The position numbers and the translations under genes were made by a program. A stretch of DNA of 35,721 nt from contig CALANA010000293.1 in the NCBI GenBank assembly GCA_937925925.1, positions 1 through 35,721 of the forward strand, written 5' to 3'. Below are positions 8,195 through 16,050 of the stretch, one piece after another (positions within the stretch are counted from its first letter, which is position 1; the number at the start of each line of letters is the position of its first letter). The stretch comes from an uncultured Chloroflexales bacterium. Lineage in GTDB: Bacteria > Chloroflexota > Chloroflexia > Chloroflexales > Chloroflexaceae. The notes below the pieces were generated by a model. That model saw only the letters and a list, made by a program, of their open reading frames with translations. It was not told the DNA's origin and searched no databases.

Positions 8195-8353
8195 TCATGC
8201 CGCCTGCGCATCCTGTTCCCACAGCCGGATGCAGCGTACAGACCGGTGGTGCAGCACCTGCCCATCAACCGCTATCGTCAAGGTTTTCCCCACATCATCG
8301 GTCGGCTTCAGATACATGATGGTTCCAATAATCGTGGTGTCGCCTGCATTCAA
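8195..8353 (-). CDS. Possible small or remnant protein (52 aa)
   Basis: The frame from TTG 8353 (or ATG 8317, 40 aa) reads GTIMYLKPTDDVGKTLT and then IAVDGQVLHHRSV, with a protein-like composition unlike the repeat-derived frames nearby. It stops at 8195, immediately beside the 28-bp palindrome. A weak GGGAG lies upstream of the TTG. It may be a genuine small protein or the end of a gene cut by the repeat. I do not recognise a family. Confidence 0.25.
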   Translation of the reverse strand: MNAGDTTIIGTIMYLKPTDDVGKTLTIAVDGQVLHHRSVRCIRLWEQDAQAA

Positions 8354-8383
8354 ACAAGAACGTCTCCCTCATCGCACGCCTGC

Positions 8384-8411
8384 TTTGCGCTTTCCGCTTT
8401 GCGCTTTCCGC
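8384..8411. repeat. 14-bp direct repeat, two copies
   Basis: TTTGCGCTTTCCGC occurs twice back to back, just downstream of the stop of the Asp-box protein gene. It may be a small tandem expansion; no function is evident. Confidence 0.6.
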
Positions 8412-8423
8412 TTCTAAAGCACC

Positions 8424-10295
8424 TCACCGAATAATCAGCGGCAGAAATGTCTGTTCTAGCTCATCCTCGTCCTTGTCCTTGTCCTCGTCTAGCTGCCAGA
8501 TCACTGTCACCGCGTCGAGCGTGGGCGAGGGCATTGCGTCTGCACTGGTAAACCTGGTACGCCACTGTAGATAGCGCGTGGCTGCCAGGCTGCTGATATC
8601 GGCCGGCGAACGCTGCAACGGCATCCAGTCACTCCAGGTCTGATCAGGAACTGCCGTATCACCCACACGCACCTCCAGCGCAATGGTGGTGCCGACCGGT
8701 TGCGTTGCCATCCATTCGAGTATACGCCAGGCCACGCTGCGTTGAGCGACATAGACCGCAGATGTGTAGACACCGTTGGTCTGTGGTGTCTCGCCCGGCC
8801 AGCGTGCCAGGTAAATTGCTTCGCTGACATTGCCTTCTCCGATCTGACTATTACGATCATCGCCCCAGGCTAGATACATATTCCCGGCTGCATCGGCCGC
8901 CAGGCGCGGGCGGGTGGGCGTGGCGGTACCATCAACATCGTTCACTCGAACGGCTGTTTCCCAGGTCTCTCCACCGCTAGTGGAGCGTGCTGCATAGATT
9001 TGCGCATTACCATACTGCGCACACCAGGCACAGTAGAGCGTTCCCTCGGCGTCGATCATCAGGCGTGGGTTGTAGGCTGCTACGTCGCCGGTGTCCACCT
9101 GTACATTGCGGCCCCAGGTCTGCCCGCCGTTGCTCGACGATGCCGAAAAGATCGCCGGAATGTCGGTGCGTGTATCGTGCCAGACTATGTGCAGGCGACC
9201 CTCGGCCCCCGCCACCAGGCTCGGCTGGCTCTGCGACGCCGCGCCAGTATCGTCATTGACGCGCACATCCGCGCTCCAGGTCTGCCCGCCGTCGGTTGAG
9301 CGGGCCACAAAAATGTCGGCATTGCCGTTGCGATTATCCTGCCAGGCCACATACAGATGCCCATTCTGATCCAGAGCCAGATCAGGATTAAGGCGTACTG
9401 CTACACGTGGTATCGGATCGTTCACCGGCACAGGTGATGTCCAGGTTGCACCACCGTCGGACGAGGCGCTGAAGAAAATAAAGAAAAGGCTGTTGCGCTG
9501 CGACGCCCACACAACATACACCTGCCCCGCCGCCCCGGACACCAGTGCATGCGGCGTATCAGCCAGCGGCGTTTCGTCTGTCGTCAAGGGCATACTGGCA
9601 CTCCAGGTCTGGCCGCCATCGCTGGAGCGGGCAAAGAACAGGTCGTTGAGTTCAAGAGAGCCGCGCCGCCGGTTTTGCCAGACGGCATACAAATTGTCGC
9701 TCGCATCACGCGCCAGTGCCGGTCGCGCCTGTATTGCGGAGGCCAGTTGCCGATCATTGACACGCACTGGATCACGCTGTTCACGACCAAACGTGGTTGT
9801 GCCCGGCGGACTGGCCGCAACACGCGCCACAAAGATACCAGCCTGGTCAGGGTCAATATCCTGCCAGGACACATACAGATTGCCACCAGCATCCAGCGCC
9901 AGATCCGGATCGATGCGATTGACCGTAGCGTCCGTATTGCCCGCTGGCACGTTAGCGCTCCAGCCGAACCGCGCCAGGCTGACGCGATCACTCCCTGGCA
10001 CAACCTCGGTCTGCGCAAATGTACCGGTCAGGAAATCGGCGTCGCTGTTCCAGGTAAAGCGCGTCGGTAGCTCAGGATCACTGGTACGTGTAAAAGACAT
10101 GGTGTTCAACGGCACCGACGCACCGAACTGCGCCAGTGACGTTCCAACGCAGTTGCGTCCCATCAGGATCGGTGCCGCCACCGCTGTAGGCAGCGGTACC
10201 TTCACCGTTGTTGCCGGGCCGACCAGCAGCAGCATCCCGATGAGCGCAAACAGGCCGCGCCAGATCAGCCTGCTAGATTTTCGTGTAAGCAGCAC
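8424..10295 (-). CDS. Secreted Asp-box (BNR/sialidase-like) repeat protein
   Basis: The 623-residue exported protein has a signal segment rich in Leu/Gly ending near AVAAP. The body has repeated Asp-box motifs S-x-(D/N/S)-G-G-x-T-W: SSDGGQTW, SSDGGATW, STDGGQTW, SSNGGQTW and SGGETW. They alternate with LALD..G.LYVAW(Q)D.R blades, which predicts a six-bladed propeller of the sialidase or glycoside-hydrolase type. The Arg triad of true sialidases was not located, so glycan binding or surface display is as likely as catalysis. A linker of Asp/Glu/Lys leads to the terminal FLPLIIR, shared with the 5614 gene. Start: GTG 10295 follows AGGGAGG by 5 nt. An in-frame ATG at 10391 would overlap the CHAT gene and precede the Shine-Dalgarno. 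Confidence 0.85.
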   Translation of the reverse strand: MLLTRKSSRLIWRGLFALIGMLLLVGPATTVKVPLPTAVAAPILMGRNCVGTSLAQFGASVPLNTMSFTRTSDPELPTRFTWNSDADFLTGTFAQTEVVPGSDRVSLARFGWSANVPAGNTDATVNRIDPDLALDAGGNLYVSWQDIDPDQAGIFVARVAASPPGTTTFGREQRDPVRVNDRQLASAIQARPALARDASDNLYAVWQNRRRGSLELNDLFFARSSDGGQTWSASMPLTTDETPLADTPHALVSGAAGQVYVVWASQRNSLFFIFFSASSDGGATWTSPVPVNDPIPRVAVRLNPDLALDQNGHLYVAWQDNRNGNADIFVARSTDGGQTWSADVRVNDDTGAASQSQPSLVAGAEGRLHIVWHDTRTDIPAIFSASSSNGGQTWGRNVQVDTGDVAAYNPRLMIDAEGTLYCAWCAQYGNAQIYAARSTSGGETWETAVRVNDVDGTATPTRPRLAADAAGNMYLAWGDDRNSQIGEGNVSEAIYLARWPGETPQTNGVYTSAVYVAQRSVAWRILEWMATQPVGTTIALEVRVGDTAVPDQTWSDWMPLQRSPADISSLAATRYLQWRTRFTSADAMPSPTLDAVTVIWQLDEDKDKDEDELEQTFLPLIIR

Positions 10296-10314
10296 ATGTA
10301 CCTCCCTCTGAAGG

Positions 10315-10354
10315 GTTGGAACGTTGAAAAGTTGAACCGTTTCAACGTTCCAAC
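10315..10354. repeat. Five 8-bp units forming a perfect 15-bp stem hairpin
   Basis: The segment divides into five octamers of GTTGGAAC type; the last two are reverse complements of the first two, so GTTGGAACGTTGAAA pairs perfectly with TTTCAACGTTCCAAC across a 10-nt loop. It lies between the CHAT stop (10361) and the GTG of the Asp-box gene (10295). As RNA it could attenuate, process or stabilise the operon transcript. The 8-bp period matches the long arrays elsewhere in this window. Confidence 0.7.
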
Positions 10355-10360
10355 ATCGTC

Positions 10361-13294
10361 TCATCCCCGAATAAAGATAAACCCGGCCCAACCGGATGGA
10401 TGGGCACTGCGGGCAATTGCCAACCGCTGCGCCTGGGCAAGCGCATCAGCCGGTGCGAGAGTAGCGGGTACTGCCACCAGATGTGCATAGAAGTCGATCA
10501 TCACCTGCGCCGCCGCATCGTCGGCAATCTTCCACAGGCTCACCACCAGACCCGCCGCTCCCGCCGCCAGAAAGCCACGCCCCATGCCCAGCAACCCGCC
10601 GCCACGCGGTTGCCCACGTCCGGTCTCGCAGGCACTCAGCACCACCAGCGGGCGTTGCGGTAGCGTCAACTCATACAGATCGGCCACGGTCAAACGCCCA
10701 TCAGCCAGCCGCATCCATGAAAACAGAGGGTTGTCGGGCCGAAACAGCGCATGCGTTGCCATATGCAGCACATGACAGCCTGGGATGGCGGCTCGCACAT
10801 AATCGAGCGTCGCTGCATCCTCCAGCACACAGGTCGCCTGGGCAACCGGAGTGAGCGTGCGGGCTACCTGTTGCGCTTCGACCTGCGTATGGGGCAGCCG
10901 TCCCTGTTCCGAGTAGCCGATCACCAGTGCCTGTGGCCCTGGCTCTGGCACGGCCAGCGTGAATGCAGGCGTGGTAGCCACCAGTGCTTCGGGTGCCGAG
11001 AGGTAGGTCAGTTGCCAGCGCTCGACGAGATAGTGCTGTCCATCAAACAGCGCCGCAAACGGAATATCGTGCCAACCGGCGGGCAGAACCAGGAAGAGGT
11101 GCTGCTGGTGGGCGAGATAGCGCTCCAGCGGCGCAATCAGCGTGGTATATAGCCGCTCCAGATGCGCACGACTGCTCTGCAAACTGGTGGCGGCGGGCAT
11201 ACTGGCATGCCCATGCTCCAGGTGAAAGCGCCACGAACGCAGCACGCGCTGCAAGCCCGCCGCCGCTGCCAACTGTGGCAGCAGGTGCAGGGTGTTGTGC
11301 GTCACCAGCATGGCCCCAAATTGTCCATCGCAGACAAAATAGTGCAGCAGCACAGCATCAGGGGGCAGGTGGTGTTGCAGATCATGCACAAAGGCGGTGG
11401 CGGCCTCAGCCGTCCATAGCGGTGCAACGAGCGGTGCCGCTACCGGCACACTGGTCACCGGTTGCGCTACCGGATGGGCCTGGATGCGCCAGCGACGGGT
11501 GATGTCGGCCATTTCGCTTTCGAGGCTGCGCAGTCGCTGCTGAAGATCGGCGGCGGGTGCTGCCGCATCGCCTGGCGGGGCGGCGGCATAGGGATCGGCC
11601 CTGGCTTCCAGTTCGCTCTGATACCAGTGCCATGTTTCGCGTAGCGACTGCAGCCGTACTCGCAGGTCGGTATCATCGGCAGTCAACCTGGCTGGCGACG
11701 GTGTCAACCAGGACAGATGCGAGACCGGCGCGGTATGGGCCAGGTTGAGCAGAGCCAGCACCTGGGCTGGCGTTGCAATCTGTTGCGCCAGACGCACGGC
11801 AGCATGATACACGACGAGCTTATCATCCATAAAGCCCAGTTGAAATTCGTCCAGCGCCAGTGCCGTGCGCAACTCCTCAATCACCGCCAGCGCAACCTGG
11901 TACTGCTCCCAGGCGGCCTGAGTTTCGCCCATATGCTCTAGAACGTGCCCAAGCATATGGGCAGCCGCGGCCTGTTCGGGCAGACGGTAGCGGGCCGCCT
12001 GATCGCAGGCATGTGCAGCATACTGGCGGGCCTCCGGCAGGCGTGGATGGGTTTGGGCCATAGCACAGCGTGCCAGCAAGAGGTGTACCCGCACAACCAG
12101 CGCGGGCCAGATGTCGGGTGCCAACTGGCGGGCCACCCGTCGCACCAGGCGTTGGGCAGTGGCAACCCGGCCCTCTTCCAACGCCAGCGTGGCCCGCTCC
12201 ACATCAAGCAGCACCACCCGCATCTGGGCACCCTGTTGCCGATGCACACGCCGCGCCCGATCCAGGCAGCGCCGCGCCTGGGCATAGGCTCCCAGGCGTT
12301 GATAGCCCAGACCCTGATTGGTCAACGCTGCCGCCCGCATCCATGGCATATTCGCTTGTCGAAATTGGCGCTCGGCCTCCGCTGCCAGCATAATCGTTTC
12401 TGGCAGCAGATTCAAATCGCGATAGACAAAGGAGCGATACAGGCTAACCATAGCAACTTCGAGCGGGTTGGGAATGGCCGCAAACCCACGCTGCGCCTCT
12501 TCCAAAAAGCGCAGAGCGACCTGGTACTGCCCGCGCCGATAGGCCAGATGGCCCAGATTGTGGTTGGCACGCGCAACCTCCTGATCGAGCTTACTGGCGA
12601 CCAGTGTCGCCCGTGCGCTCAAAAACAGGTCAGACGCAGCCTGAAAGCGGCCCATCTCCTGTAGCACGTTGGCGCGGTTCATGTCCATCCGCGCCACCTG
12701 CACCGCATCGCCCAGCGCCACCAGGATCGCCCGCCCGCGTTCGTAGGCCGCCAGCGCCGCCTCAGCCGCCCCCATTTGCTGGTAGGCTGCCCCCACGTTC
12801 ATTTCCAGCAACGCCAGGTATGGCTCGGCTACCGCTCCCAACGCAGCGCACATGTCACGAGCCTGCGTAGCCAGATCCAGCGCTGCCGCAAAATCGCTGA
12901 TGTCCTGCAAGACCGCTACCTGGTTGATCTGCAGGCGCAGCACCTCGAAAGTGCGCATCTGCGCCCGATAAAGCGCCTCGGCGCGGCGATAGCAGGTCAG
13001 CGCCTCCTGGTGCCGCGATAGGTGACAGAGCGCGTTACCACTGGCCCACAATGCCAGCGCCTCCACCTCAGATGCGGGGTGCGCGGCGGCAACTGCCTGA
13101 GCAATTTCGGCAATGTGCAACGCACGATAGGCATTGCGCAGCTTCTCATCATCAACACGCTGCTTGAGCGCAGCCACGGTCGCCAGCGCTTGATCGGGCG
13201 ATAGATCCGCCAGTGTGCGCGAAAAATCAGGCTGATCGGACGAGTCATGGTACACCAGCAACTGCTCGGCTAGAACCTGTACCTCATTGCTCAT
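10361..13294 (-). CDS. TPR-CHAT protein (caspase-like putative protease)
   Basis: The 977-residue protein begins with about twelve helical TPR-like repeats (about 60-480; for example ARANHNLGHLAYRRGQYQVA). A helical linker follows, and then a CHAT domain (about 660-977). The caspase-type dyad is preserved as His848 in HMATHALF and Cys889 in LSACETG, followed by the usual GMGRGFLAAGA and LWKIADD motifs. CHAT proteins are caspase-clan proteases, often activated through their helical repeats. The start overlaps the zinc-finger gene stop by 4 bp (ATGA), so the two are coupled. There is no signal peptide or membrane span, so it is cytoplasmic. In this operon the simplest guess is that it acts on the anti-sigma factor or a partner protein; the sequence does not prove this. 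Confidence 0.88.
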   Translation of the reverse strand: MSNEVQVLAEQLLVYHDSSDQPDFSRTLADLSPDQALATVAALKQRVDDEKLRNAYRALHIAEIAQAVAAAHPASEVEALALWASGNALCHLSRHQEALTCYRRAEALYRAQMRTFEVLRLQINQVAVLQDISDFAAALDLATQARDMCAALGAVAEPYLALLEMNVGAAYQQMGAAEAALAAYERGRAILVALGDAVQVARMDMNRANVLQEMGRFQAASDLFLSARATLVASKLDQEVARANHNLGHLAYRRGQYQVALRFLEEAQRGFAAIPNPLEVAMVSLYRSFVYRDLNLLPETIMLAAEAERQFRQANMPWMRAAALTNQGLGYQRLGAYAQARRCLDRARRVHRQQGAQMRVVLLDVERATLALEEGRVATAQRLVRRVARQLAPDIWPALVVRVHLLLARCAMAQTHPRLPEARQYAAHACDQAARYRLPEQAAAAHMLGHVLEHMGETQAAWEQYQVALAVIEELRTALALDEFQLGFMDDKLVVYHAAVRLAQQIATPAQVLALLNLAHTAPVSHLSWLTPSPARLTADDTDLRVRLQSLRETWHWYQSELEARADPYAAAPPGDAAAPAADLQQRLRSLESEMADITRRWRIQAHPVAQPVTSVPVAAPLVAPLWTAEAATAFVHDLQHHLPPDAVLLHYFVCDGQFGAMLVTHNTLHLLPQLAAAAGLQRVLRSWRFHLEHGHASMPAATSLQSSRAHLERLYTTLIAPLERYLAHQQHLFLVLPAGWHDIPFAALFDGQHYLVERWQLTYLSAPEALVATTPAFTLAVPEPGPQALVIGYSEQGRLPHTQVEAQQVARTLTPVAQATCVLEDAATLDYVRAAIPGCHVLHMATHALFRPDNPLFSWMRLADGRLTVADLYELTLPQRPLVVLSACETGRGQPRGGGLLGMGRGFLAAGAAGLVVSLWKIADDAAAQVMIDFYAHLVAVPATLAPADALAQAQRLAIARSAHPSGWAGFIFIRG

Positions 13295-14016
13295 GGAATG
13301 GACAAACCCTCGATCAGGATCTGCGCGTCTGGCAGATCGATCTGCAACGTATAGGTACCGGCGGCGAGCTGATCGCCAGCGAAAAACCCGAATTCATCAA
13401 GCGTGTCTTGCACCACCACCACACCTGCCTGTTGCACCCTCACGGTGATTGCGGCGTCGTTTGCAAACGACGCCGCATGATACCCAATTAACTGGCCCTC
13501 AAGCTGCCAGACATCCTCATCAACTAGCGGCGGCAGCACAGCCAGGATCAACTGGTAATCACCGGCCTGATAGGTGTACTGACGTGGCGCATGCCCTCGC
13601 AACGCTAACGCAGGAGTCGGGCTAGCAGGTTGCAGCAACCCGGTCAGAATGCGCCGTCCGACCTCGGCAATGCGTTCCACAACCGGTGGGGACACAGTCG
13701 CAGCCAGCGGCGCGGCCAGTTGTACCAACTCTTGCTGGCAATGCACACAGCCCTGGATATGTCGGTGAAGCCGCCGTCGCTCAGCATGGGGCAACAGGTC
13801 GGCCTGATACAACAGCAGGTCGTCCAGATCGGGGCATGCAGGGCGATCCAGCGCAGCGATCAGCATGGTCGCCGCTGATCGCAGTGCGGCCACCTCGGCT
13901 GCGCAGGCCGGACAGCGGGCAATATGCGCCACAACCGCAGCCGGGGCACTACCTTCAAGATAGGCCAGCAAATCACCTTCCGTTATTTCGTTGGGAGCGA
14001 TACATGTATAGGCCAT
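13291..14016 (-). CDS. Double zinc-finger protein, putative anti-sigma factor with C-terminal beta domain
   Basis: The 241-residue protein carries two zf-HC2-like motifs, HIARCPAC (about 32-39) and HIQGCVHC (about 85-92), the signature of anti-sigma factors that bind zinc. After a Pro-rich stretch the C-terminal 100 residues are beta-strand-rich (YTYQAGDYQLIL, GTYTLQIDLP), like a carboxypeptidase-regulatory or Ig-type fold. There is no transmembrane helix, so unlike classical membrane anti-sigma factors it would be soluble. It lies 44 bp after the sigma gene and overlaps the CHAT gene by ATGA. The anti-sigma role is inferred from motif and neighbour; the doubled finger is unusual. Confidence 0.8.
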   Translation of the reverse strand: MAYTCIAPNEITEGDLLAYLEGSAPAAVVAHIARCPACAAEVAALRSAATMLIAALDRPACPDLDDLLLYQADLLPHAERRRLHRHIQGCVHCQQELVQLAAPLAATVSPPVVERIAEVGRRILTGLLQPASPTPALALRGHAPRQYTYQAGDYQLILAVLPPLVDEDVWQLEGQLIGYHAASFANDAAITVRVQQAGVVVVQDTLDEFGFFAGDQLAAGTYTLQIDLPDAQILIEGLSIP

Positions 14017-14060
14017 ACGAGCGAGCCTTTGTGATCTGGTTTTTATTTTTTCCTAACTAC

Positions 14061-14798
14061 TCAACGCGGCTGCTCGGCATCTACCGCCATGTCGGTTGCC
14101 GATTCGTCGTGGATAGCGCTCAACCCACGCCTGGCGCGTTTCAAGATGCGTTCCTTGAGGCGGCGCACCGCCTGTGCATCGGCAAACTGCTGGGGATACT
14201 GTTGTGCAATCTGGGCTGGTGTGAGGGCTTGTTCAAACGACAACCGTAGCACCAGTTGCTCGTGAGGATCAGTCACATGCGTCTGCACCCACTGCCGTAC
14301 CTGTGCGACCTGCTCGGCCCGACACAATCGCTCCAACGCATCAGTATCGGACGCAATCGGTTGGAGCGCGATGGCATCGGCTTGCAGGCGCTCGACGAGC
14401 CGCGCTCGACGTTGGGCGCGGCGCTGCTGATCGAGAATAGTAGCAATGACGCACTGGTTAAGGTACTTGAGTAACGCACCAACATGCGCAAAATGGCTCG
14501 TTATATCCGGGGCACGCGCCGACAGTGTGCGCCAGAAGCGTTCCAACGCCTCATGCGCGGTGGCTTCAGCTTCGTCGGGCGTAAAGGTAACAGCACGGTA
14601 GCCATAGATCCAGTTCAGCAGCAACTGCCGATACTGAACGGCGATTGCTGCCCAGGCAGCCTGGTCACCTTCTTCCATCGCCCGCCGAAACAATTCAAAA
14701 CAGTATCCGCTTTCACGCTGGCGTTCCTGACGCGACTCTGCGTGACATTCCTGAATAACGGTATCCAGGCTTAGTTGACGCAAGGCGTGTACAGCCAT
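14061..14798 (-). CDS. RNA polymerase sigma factor, ECF-like
   Basis: The 245-residue protein has a sigma-2-like region (LNWIYGY, then PDEAEATAHEALERFWRTL, about 70-110). It also has a sigma-4-like helix-turn-helix near the C-terminus (HEQLVLRLSFEQALTPAQIA, about 182-201, then the recognition segment FADAQAVRRLKERILKRARR). There is no sigma-3, as in ECF factors. Length is somewhat above the typical 180-200 because of an N-terminal extension of about 45 residues and a short tail. It is first in the operon with its putative anti-sigma factor and the CHAT protein, so autoregulation is likely. A -10-like TACAAT lies near 14846 on this strand but no good -35 could be matched. Confidence 0.8.
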   Translation of the reverse strand: MAVHALRQLSLDTVIQECHAESRQERQRESGYCFELFRRAMEEGDQAAWAAIAVQYRQLLLNWIYGYRAVTFTPDEAEATAHEALERFWRTLSARAPDITSHFAHVGALLKYLNQCVIATILDQQRRAQRRARLVERLQADAIALQPIASDTDALERLCRAEQVAQVRQWVQTHVTDPHEQLVLRLSFEQALTPAQIAQQYPQQFADAQAVRRLKERILKRARRGLSAIHDESATDMAVDAEQPR

Positions 14799-14856
14799 AA
14801 GCTCTCTCTACAGCATCGTGCGACGTTGTCTGGCATTTATTGTAGCATACAACCCT

Positions 14857-14974
14857 GATACCAATCTGGTTTCACCCCCGCCAAAACGACGGTTGGAATC
14901 TGGTCTGACCTGTGCTGGAACCACAAATACCACGGATACCACGATTTTTACGAAATGGACATCGGATTGGTATG
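14857..14974. repeat. 118-bp inverted-repeat miniature element candidate
   Basis: ATACCAATC (14858-14866) is matched in inverted orientation by GATTGGTAT (14965-14973). ATACCAAT is also the terminus of family A elements (see 30436). The element would sit between the divergent sigma gene (-) and the 15049 gene (+), right next to the -35 of the latter. Confidence 0.35.
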
Positions 14975-14976
14975 AC

Positions 14977-15006
14977 TTGCTAAGTAATGCCAGGAACAGG
15001 TACAAT
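14977..15006 (+). promoter_or_regulatory. Promoter of the 15049 gene
   Basis: TTGCTA (14977-14982) and TACAAT (15001-15006) have an 18-bp spacer. Transcription would start near 15013, about 36 nt before the ATG at 15049. Confidence 0.5.
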
Positions 15007-15048
15007 AGCAAGACAGTATTGGCGGCAATAGAAGAATGAGGGGGGGAT

Positions 15049-15462
15049 ATGCTACCGAGTATTAAAAAACTTGCGGAACTGAAGGTAAAGTTGGTAACCA
15101 CCACCGATTTTCACGAAACGTTCCACTATTTTTTTGATCATTTTGGGGAGAATGATGAGTTTATGCGCGCCGGTCATGCACGCCACAACGCTCGTCTGCA
15201 AGAGGTACTCGCTAACTGTGCGCAGCCTATCCTGAAGCAGTCTGTGATTACCATGCGTAATACGGTTATGGTCTATATCCGCGAACACAAGTTTTATCAT
15301 GGTGCATTAACGATCAACAATATCATGGCCAATTTCTTCTACTTTCAGGATATCGATTCGGGACTGATGGCATTGGCAGTGGCACCAGAAAAAGGGGAAA
15401 CCATCATTGCGCGCTTTTCCCTGCACGTGGTGGGCGCTCCACCTGAGGAATTCCCAAACTAA
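15049..15462 (+). CDS. Hypothetical protein, 137 aa
   Basis: I do not recognise this protein. It begins with an amphipathic Lys-rich helix (MLPSIKKLAELKVKL), has a Phe/His-rich segment (HETFHYFFDHFGEN) and ends with what look like beta strands (NFFYFQDIDSGLMALAV, IIARFSLHVV). That is a compact alpha/beta cytoplasmic protein with no signal peptide or membrane span. GAGGGGGG lies just before the ATG, and a good promoter stands 43 bp upstream, so expression as a single gene is well supported. It is transcribed away from the sigma operon; a shared regulatory region is possible. Confidence 0.75.
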   Translation: MLPSIKKLAELKVKLVTTTDFHETFHYFFDHFGENDEFMRAGHARHNARLQEVLANCAQPILKQSVITMRNTVMVYIREHKFYHGALTINNIMANFFYFQDIDSGLMALAVAPEKGETIIARFSLHVVGAPPEEFPN

Positions 15463-15526
15463 GGCGTGGGTCAAATTGCCCGGCAATGACTAGAACGAAC
15501 GTACAGTAGTATACCGGCAGATATAG

Positions 15527-15787
15527 CTACTTCTCATAGCGTATGCTTGTATTCTGGTGCTTCTTACCAGAACATAGCTGGAGTGTTTTTGCGTTGTGTG
15601 TCTGGTAGGATCGGGACGGAGATGATACACAAGAAGGATTTACGTATGATCGAGCGGTTTTGAACAAAAAATCGGCTTCATTTTCAGGTGTGAACCGATA
15701 GTTGTTGATACGGTTAAGCCCCTTGAAACAATCATCAATGCAACGAACAGCACCTACATGCTGTTTCACCTGTGGCGAACTCTGCAC
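15527..15787 (-). CDS. Doubtful 86-aa frame, possible gene remnant
   Basis: A frame from GTG 15787 reads VKQHVGAVRCIDDCFKGLNR and FTPENEADFLFKT, fairly protein-like, then degrades to a Ser/Lys-rich tail. AGGAGG directly abuts the GTG, too close for normal initiation. It may be a remnant of a larger gene. No family recognised; the rest of 15463-15823 shows nothing else. Confidence 0.25.
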   Translation of the reverse strand: MQSSPQVKQHVGAVRCIDDCFKGLNRINNYRFTPENEADFLFKTARSYVNPSCVSSPSRSYQTHNAKTLQLCSGKKHQNTSIRYEK

Positions 15788-15823
15788 ACCTCCTGGCTAG
15801 CACATGAGTACGCTGACACATAC

Positions 15824-15851
15824 TATCAGTCACTGATAAGCATGGTATACT
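15824..15851 (+). promoter_or_regulatory. Operator-like palindrome overlapping a promoter
   Basis: TATCAGT-C-ACTGATA (15824-15838) is a perfect dyad that covers the -35 position of a promoter whose -10 is TATACT (15846-15851). The native -35 (CTATCA) is poor, so the site may bind an activator or a repressor. It would drive the leader and the binding-protein / cyclase operon. Confidence 0.45.
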
Positions 15852-15857
15852 AGTCCA

Positions 15858-16050
15858 AAAGATGAACAGACCTACCTGTTCACCCTTGGGGTGCTATGCA
15901 CCCCTGGGAATAAGGGCGGGACGTCTTTTATCGCAGGCAGCTTGCTCGCGATACAGGTCAAACTGTCCGCACTCCAGGGCAAGCTGACCGCGCTCCGAAG
16001 AGAAAAGTGACCACTTATTACGATCATATTATGGAGAAGGAGCCATCCTT
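15858..16050 (+). promoter_or_regulatory. Long structured 5' leader of the binding-protein / cyclase operon
   Basis: From the predicted start near 15858 the leader is about 190 nt. It contains a hairpin GGGGTGC-TAT-GCACCCC (15888-15904) and an 8-bp stem CAGCTTGC (15938-15945) / GCAAGCTG (15979-15986), and ends with the Shine-Dalgarno AGAAGGAG near 16035-16042. A regulatory RNA is possible; it does not show, by eye, the conserved bases of a GEMM (c-di-GMP-I) riboswitch. Confidence 0.35.

Larger units (their letters stand above)
7864..8423. other. Intergenic region between two secreted-protein genes
   Basis: This 560-bp gap holds the GGAGG of the downstream gene (7873-7877), a CATGCATGCCATGCATGC duplication near 8001-8020, a 28-bp palindrome (8167-8194), a possible small frame (8195-8353) and a 14-bp direct repeat (8384-8411). 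No promoter could be picked with confidence. The gap makes separate transcription of the serine hydrolase gene plausible. Confidence 0.4.

Noticed and set aside
14808-15104. 98-codon - strand frame before the 15049 gene
   Set aside because: It overlaps the promoter and start of the 15049 gene, has no ribosome-binding site and an unconvincing composition.
15858-16050. GEMM-type c-di-GMP riboswitch in the cyclase operon leader
   Set aside because: The stems seen do not show the conserved GEMM bases by eye; kept only as an unspecified structured leader.
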